Assembly: GCF_022919835.1 (NCBI RefSeq)
Contig: NZ_CP095074.1
Coordinates: 3,267,501 to 3,331,500 of the forward strand
Source: Halobacillus shinanisalinarum
GTDB taxonomy: Bacteria; Bacillota; Bacilli; Bacillales; Halobacillaceae
Direction: 5' to 3'
Length of the DNA: 64,000 bases
Translations under genes and position numbers: made by a program
Notes under the pieces: model-generated
What the model saw: the letters and a program-made list of their open reading frames with translations, nothing else
Told to the model about the DNA's origin: nothing
Databases searched by the model: none
Part shown: positions 61,188-64,000 of the stretch, in pieces
Position numbering within the stretch: the first letter of the stretch is position 1
How the letters are laid out: every line of letters starts with the position of its first letter

Positions 61188-62249
61188 ATGTGGATTAACC
61201 ATCCTTTTTTTAAATACATAACAGGTACAATCCTTATCTTAATTTGTATTTATTTTTTAGAAAAACTCAACTTTTTCGTTCCCGTTACAACTTTGATGGG
61301 GACATTATTCTACCCCATTCTGATTGCTGGATTTCTATATTATTTACTAAAGCCTTTCGTCCGAATGGTATCCAAAGTTAAGTTTGTACCCGATGTTGGA
61401 GCGATCCTCATCGTCTTTGCAGTAATAGCTGGTTTATTATTTGTCTCAATCAGGTTCTTAGCGGATACCATTCAAAAGCAGCTAACAAACATTACTAATC
61501 TGCCACAAGAATTAAAGGGTACAGCCCAGGAAACCCAAAAAGCGATCGAAAAGAATGATATAGGAATGCTATCAACCGGTCAAATTCGACAGAAAGCTAC
61601 TAGTTTCCTAGGGGACATCACTCAATTAATGAGCGACCATATCACTGAAATTGTAACAACTCTCGCAGGGGCTACAACTGTGTTAGTTATCGTCCCATTT
61701 GTACTCTTTTACTTTTTAAAAGATGGAGACCGCTTTGTACCTTTCCTACTAAGGTTTATCCCAGCGGAAAATGAAGGGGAGGGGAGGAAGGTATTAAGGA
61801 ATATTGATGAGACGTTGGCTGCCTATATAATCGGTCAAATTACGGTAGCTGTTGTGGATGGTATTCTTATGTACATCGGGTATCTTATTATTGGTCTTGA
61901 TTACGCCTTAGTCCTCGGAATATTTGTAGCCCTCACCGCGGTGGTTCCATTTTTTGGCCCTATTATTGGGGCGATCCCTGCCATTGTTGTCGCAATGACA
62001 CAAGATCCAATGATGGCACTTTACGTATTAATCATCCTTGTTGTTGTCCAACAGCTTGAAGGAAATCTAGTTGCACCTGTCGTACTTGGCAACCGGCTAA
62101 AGGTTCACCCGTTAACAATTATTTTGCTTTTAATTGTCGCTGCGGCCCTTTATGGATTTATAGGCATGGTTATCGCAATTCCATTATATTCGTCATTAAA
62201 AGTTACACTGAAGAATTTATACCAGTTCTACAGGTTGCGTTTCACCTGA
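61188..62249 (+). CDS. AI-2E family transporter (PF01594)
   Basis: A roughly 353-residue polytopic protein of the AI-2E/YtvI/PerM family. It has eight hydrophobic segments; the central soluble stretch (ITNLPQELKGTAQETQKAI) and the C-terminal blocks ALVLGIFVALTAVVPFFGPIIGAIPA and QQLEGNLVAPVVLGNRLKVHPL are diagnostic. ATG 61188 follows AAGGAGAG. Some relatives in salt-loving Bacilli act as Na+(Li+)/H+ antiporters, others export AI-2, so function is open. Confidence 0.88.
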   Translation: MWINHPFFKYITGTILILICIYFLEKLNFFVPVTTLMGTLFYPILIAGFLYYLLKPFVRMVSKVKFVPDVGAILIVFAVIAGLLFVSIRFLADTIQKQLTNITNLPQELKGTAQETQKAIEKNDIGMLSTGQIRQKATSFLGDITQLMSDHITEIVTTLAGATTVLVIVPFVLFYFLKDGDRFVPFLLRFIPAENEGEGRKVLRNIDETLAAYIIGQITVAVVDGILMYIGYLIIGLDYALVLGIFVALTAVVPFFGPIIGAIPAIVVAMTQDPMMALYVLIILVVVQQLEGNLVAPVVLGNRLKVHPLTIILLLIVAAALYGFIGMVIAIPLYSSLKVTLKNLYQFYRLRFT

Positions 62250-62304
62250 GAAGTGCATCACAAGTATCTTCCCACTTATCCAACTTAAAGGAGAGAGAAA
62301 ATTC

Positions 62305-63243
62305 ATGCGCGTACAAGAGAATTTCGCACGCAATATCCAGTCTTCCTTTAAAGAAGAGGGTAGAGCTTGGCTTGAACAACTCCCTGAGCTTATTCAATAC
62401 TGTGAGGAAAAATGGAAGCTGCAGATAAAGGAACCTTATTGCTTGTCTTTTAATTACGTGGCGCCAGCCCTAAGAAAAGGCGGGGGCGAAGTTGTAATCA
62501 AGCTTGGGGTGCCCGGCAAGGGAATTTCTAACGAGTATGAAGCATTAAAACATCTTAACGGAATCGTTCCTTTGATCGATGCTGATCTTGACAAAGGTGT
62601 GCTTATTTTAGAAAAGATTGAACCAGGAAATACGCTTTCAGAGCTTACCAATGAGAGCGAGATATGTCAGATCGCGGCTAAAGTAGTGAAAAAAATGATT
62701 GTTTCTACCCCGCCGCAGACCCATCTACCCTCTACATTAGACCGTGAAACAGATATGAAACATATTTGTAAGCAAAGCCTTGATCAACTGGGGCCTTTTT
62801 CGAATGCCACCCTGAAGCGAAGTGCAAAGGTCTTTGCCTATTTAAATAAAACAATGAAAGAGCCGATGCTTGTTCATGGCGACTTTCATCATTACAATGT
62901 CCTCTCAAATGGACCTGATTCATGGGTCGCGATTGATCCTAAAGGCTTAATTGGTGAAGTAGAATACGACTTGATCCAATTTTTTATGAACTGTCTTCCC
63001 GAGAATGGTGCTTTTGGGGTAATTGAAAATAGAGTGGAGCAATTAACTCAAGAGTTAAATTTAAATCTCCAGCGCCTGTTGTTGTGGGGATATGCCCACT
63101 CTGTATTATCAAGCGCATGGACGGTTGATGAAAAAACAGGGAACTATGATAAACTTTTCTCCCAGTGTCCGGATATTTTTAAAGAACTTTATCACAAGAG
63201 ATTTCAACAAACCATTGATGATTTCTTAGAAAAAGCTTCCTAG
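62305..63243 (+). CDS. Aminoglycoside/hydroxyurea resistance kinase-like protein (PF04655)
   Basis: A 312-residue small-molecule kinase of the aminoglycoside phosphotransferase fold, nearest to streptomycin 6-kinase/hydroxyurea phosphotransferases. Visible: VVIKLGVPGKGISNEYEALK (nucleotide Lys) near residue 65, the Brenner motif LVHGDFHHYNVL near 191 and AIDPKGLIGEVEYDL near 211 (Mg-binding Asp). GGAGAGAG precedes the ATG. The natural substrate may be an endogenous metabolite; resistance cannot be claimed from sequence. A terminator follows. Confidence 0.83.
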   Translation: MRVQENFARNIQSSFKEEGRAWLEQLPELIQYCEEKWKLQIKEPYCLSFNYVAPALRKGGGEVVIKLGVPGKGISNEYEALKHLNGIVPLIDADLDKGVLILEKIEPGNTLSELTNESEICQIAAKVVKKMIVSTPPQTHLPSTLDRETDMKHICKQSLDQLGPFSNATLKRSAKVFAYLNKTMKEPMLVHGDFHHYNVLSNGPDSWVAIDPKGLIGEVEYDLIQFFMNCLPENGAFGVIENRVEQLTQELNLNLQRLLLWGYAHSVLSSAWTVDEKTGNYDKLFSQCPDIFKELYHKRFQQTIDDFLEKAS

Positions 63244-63270
63244 CAGGAGAGTATTGAACATAGTGAAATA

Positions 63271-63312
63271 GAAGCTGATTACCTGCTGTTTATATAGGTG
63301 ATCAGCTTCTTT
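63271..63312 (+). terminator. Terminator after the kinase-like gene
   Basis: Stem GAAGCTGATTACCT / AGGTGATCAGCTTC (one mismatch) followed by TTT. Confidence 0.75.
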
Positions 63313-63367
63313 AAATTGTCTATTATTAAAATCGACAAACGTCACTTTTTAGAGGTTTTTTCTAAAA

Positions 63368-63715
63368 CTATGAAGCTTTAGCAACTGCTTTCTCCTTACG
63401 AACGATCCCCATAATACCAGCAATAAGGAGTAGAACAGCAGGGATTACGTAGAACCATGCGATGCTAACTAGTCCACCTAGCGCAGCGGAAATCATTATG
63501 ATAGTCCCGACTTTCGTTTTGCTTTTTACTAGCACGGAACCTACAATCCCTGAGATAGAAAATAAGAACGCTGCCCAGCCAAGTCCACTGATTACACTTG
63601 TCCTGACTTCATTTATTGATAAATCGAATGCGCCGATAAGTAGGGCAAAACAAGCACTAAAAAGACCAATGATGCCGCCGATTAACCCTAATATGAATTC
63701 ACCGTTCCGCTTCAT
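63368..63715 (-). CDS. DUF4064 domain-containing membrane protein
   Basis: A 115-residue protein with four predicted helices and a short basic C-terminus (IVRKEKAVAKAS). The start MKRNGEFILGLIGGIIGLFS is typical of DUF4064 proteins. ATG 63715 follows AGGAGG by 6 bases; an earlier in-frame ATG lacks spacing. No function is established. Confidence 0.78.
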   Translation of the reverse strand: MKRNGEFILGLIGGIIGLFSACFALLIGAFDLSINEVRTSVISGLGWAAFLFSISGIVGSVLVKSKTKVGTIIMISAALGGLVSIAWFYVIPAVLLLIAGIMGIVRKEKAVAKAS

Positions 63716-64000
63716 GATGTTCCTCCTCATCATATAGAACCTGTCATTTCATTCATATTCAGGAGGCATTACTTTATTCGTAGCCATAAAACGACTCCTC
63801 ATGCGGTTTGGTAAGTAGATTTATTTAATAAGCTGTGAAAAGGAAGTGTACAAGTTAAGTGTAAACATGCTCAATAGTTCAAAAGGGGAATCGACATGTA
63901 GAGTCAAAAAATATTACCCGGGAAATAATTTGTCATGATATGTCTTTTTTTAAATCAAATAAGACAGGTTATCACCCTGGAAATTAATGCGAGATTTCCA
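63716..64000. other. Right-edge intergenic sequence
   Basis: About 285 bases up to the window edge. It should hold the leftward promoter of the DUF4064 gene. I see no gene, repeat or clear promoter. Confidence 0.4.

Noticed and set aside
62305..63243. Functional antibiotic resistance gene
   Set aside because: The fold and catalytic motifs are those of PF04655 kinases, but such chromosomal proteins often have other substrates; resistance cannot be inferred.

Overview
The window looks like the chromosome of an aerobic, endospore-forming, salt- and/or alkali-adapted Bacillaceae (the Halobacillus / Oceanobacillus / Virgibacillus neighbourhood). The grounds are RocR, YcnK, YerD and YuzC-type genes, AGGAGG ribosome binding sites with frequent TTG/GTG starts, CcpA cre boxes, and many sodium/proton transporters: one multisubunit Mnh/Mbh-type antiporter, one NhaP/CPA1 antiporter, three NhaC-family antiporters and one Na+:solute symporter. 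There are no rRNA, tRNA, CRISPR or prophage genes and no intact insertion sequence.

Layout. 1-3905 (-): a multisubunit cation antiporter operon in the order E-F-G-(A C-terminal pieces)-B-C-D, which is the order of archaeal membrane-bound hydrogenase (Mbh) antiporter modules; it is visibly AT-richer than its surroundings. 4.4-13.6 kb: a PadR/DUF1048 pair, small genes, DUF4317, an SF1 helicase with a fused nuclease-like domain (interrupted by a stop codon), TraB, a DUF6398 remnant, an alpha/beta hydrolase, and short degenerate tandem repeats. 13.8-19.8 kb: an arginine/ornithine catabolic operon (rocD, glutamate dehydrogenase, a small lipoyl-like protein, YjiH) behind a sigma-54 promoter with two RocR-type palindromes, divergent from rocR. 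20-22.5 kb: copper locus ycnK-copC-copD. 22.8-26 kb: NhaP antiporter, arginine-deiminase-like hydrolase, YuzC-like protein. 26-27 kb: non-coding palindromic repeat elements. 27-38 kb: YerD-type glutamate synthase; hisC plus 2-oxo acid dehydrogenase E1a/E1b/E2; two NhaC antiporters; an esterase; an odd Met/Asn- and Gly/Tyr-rich protein. 39.3-52.4 kb: a 4-hydroxyphenylacetate (homoprotocatechuate meta-cleavage) gene cluster. 52.5-63.7 kb: orphan histidine kinase, candidate small RNA, chemotaxis transducer, amidohydrolase, RidA, Nudix, NhaC, AI-2E-type exporter, antibiotic kinase-like protein, DUF4064 protein.

How it fits together. HisC plus the oxo-acid dehydrogenase could feed aromatic amino acid carbon towards 4-hydroxyphenylacetate, which HpaB/HpaC hydroxylate, HpaD cleaves, HpaE oxidises, HpaF isomerises and HpaG1/G2 decarboxylate. 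A DapA-family aldolase takes the place of classical HpaI, no HpaH hydratase is visible, and the flavin-dependent step has its own FAD-synthetase-like gene.

Caution on quality. Eight otherwise intact genes are each broken by a one-base indel in a homopolymer (seven deletions, one apparent insertion). That uniformity points to sequencing or assembly error more than to biology, so 'pseudogene' labels here mean 'frameshifted as sequenced'.
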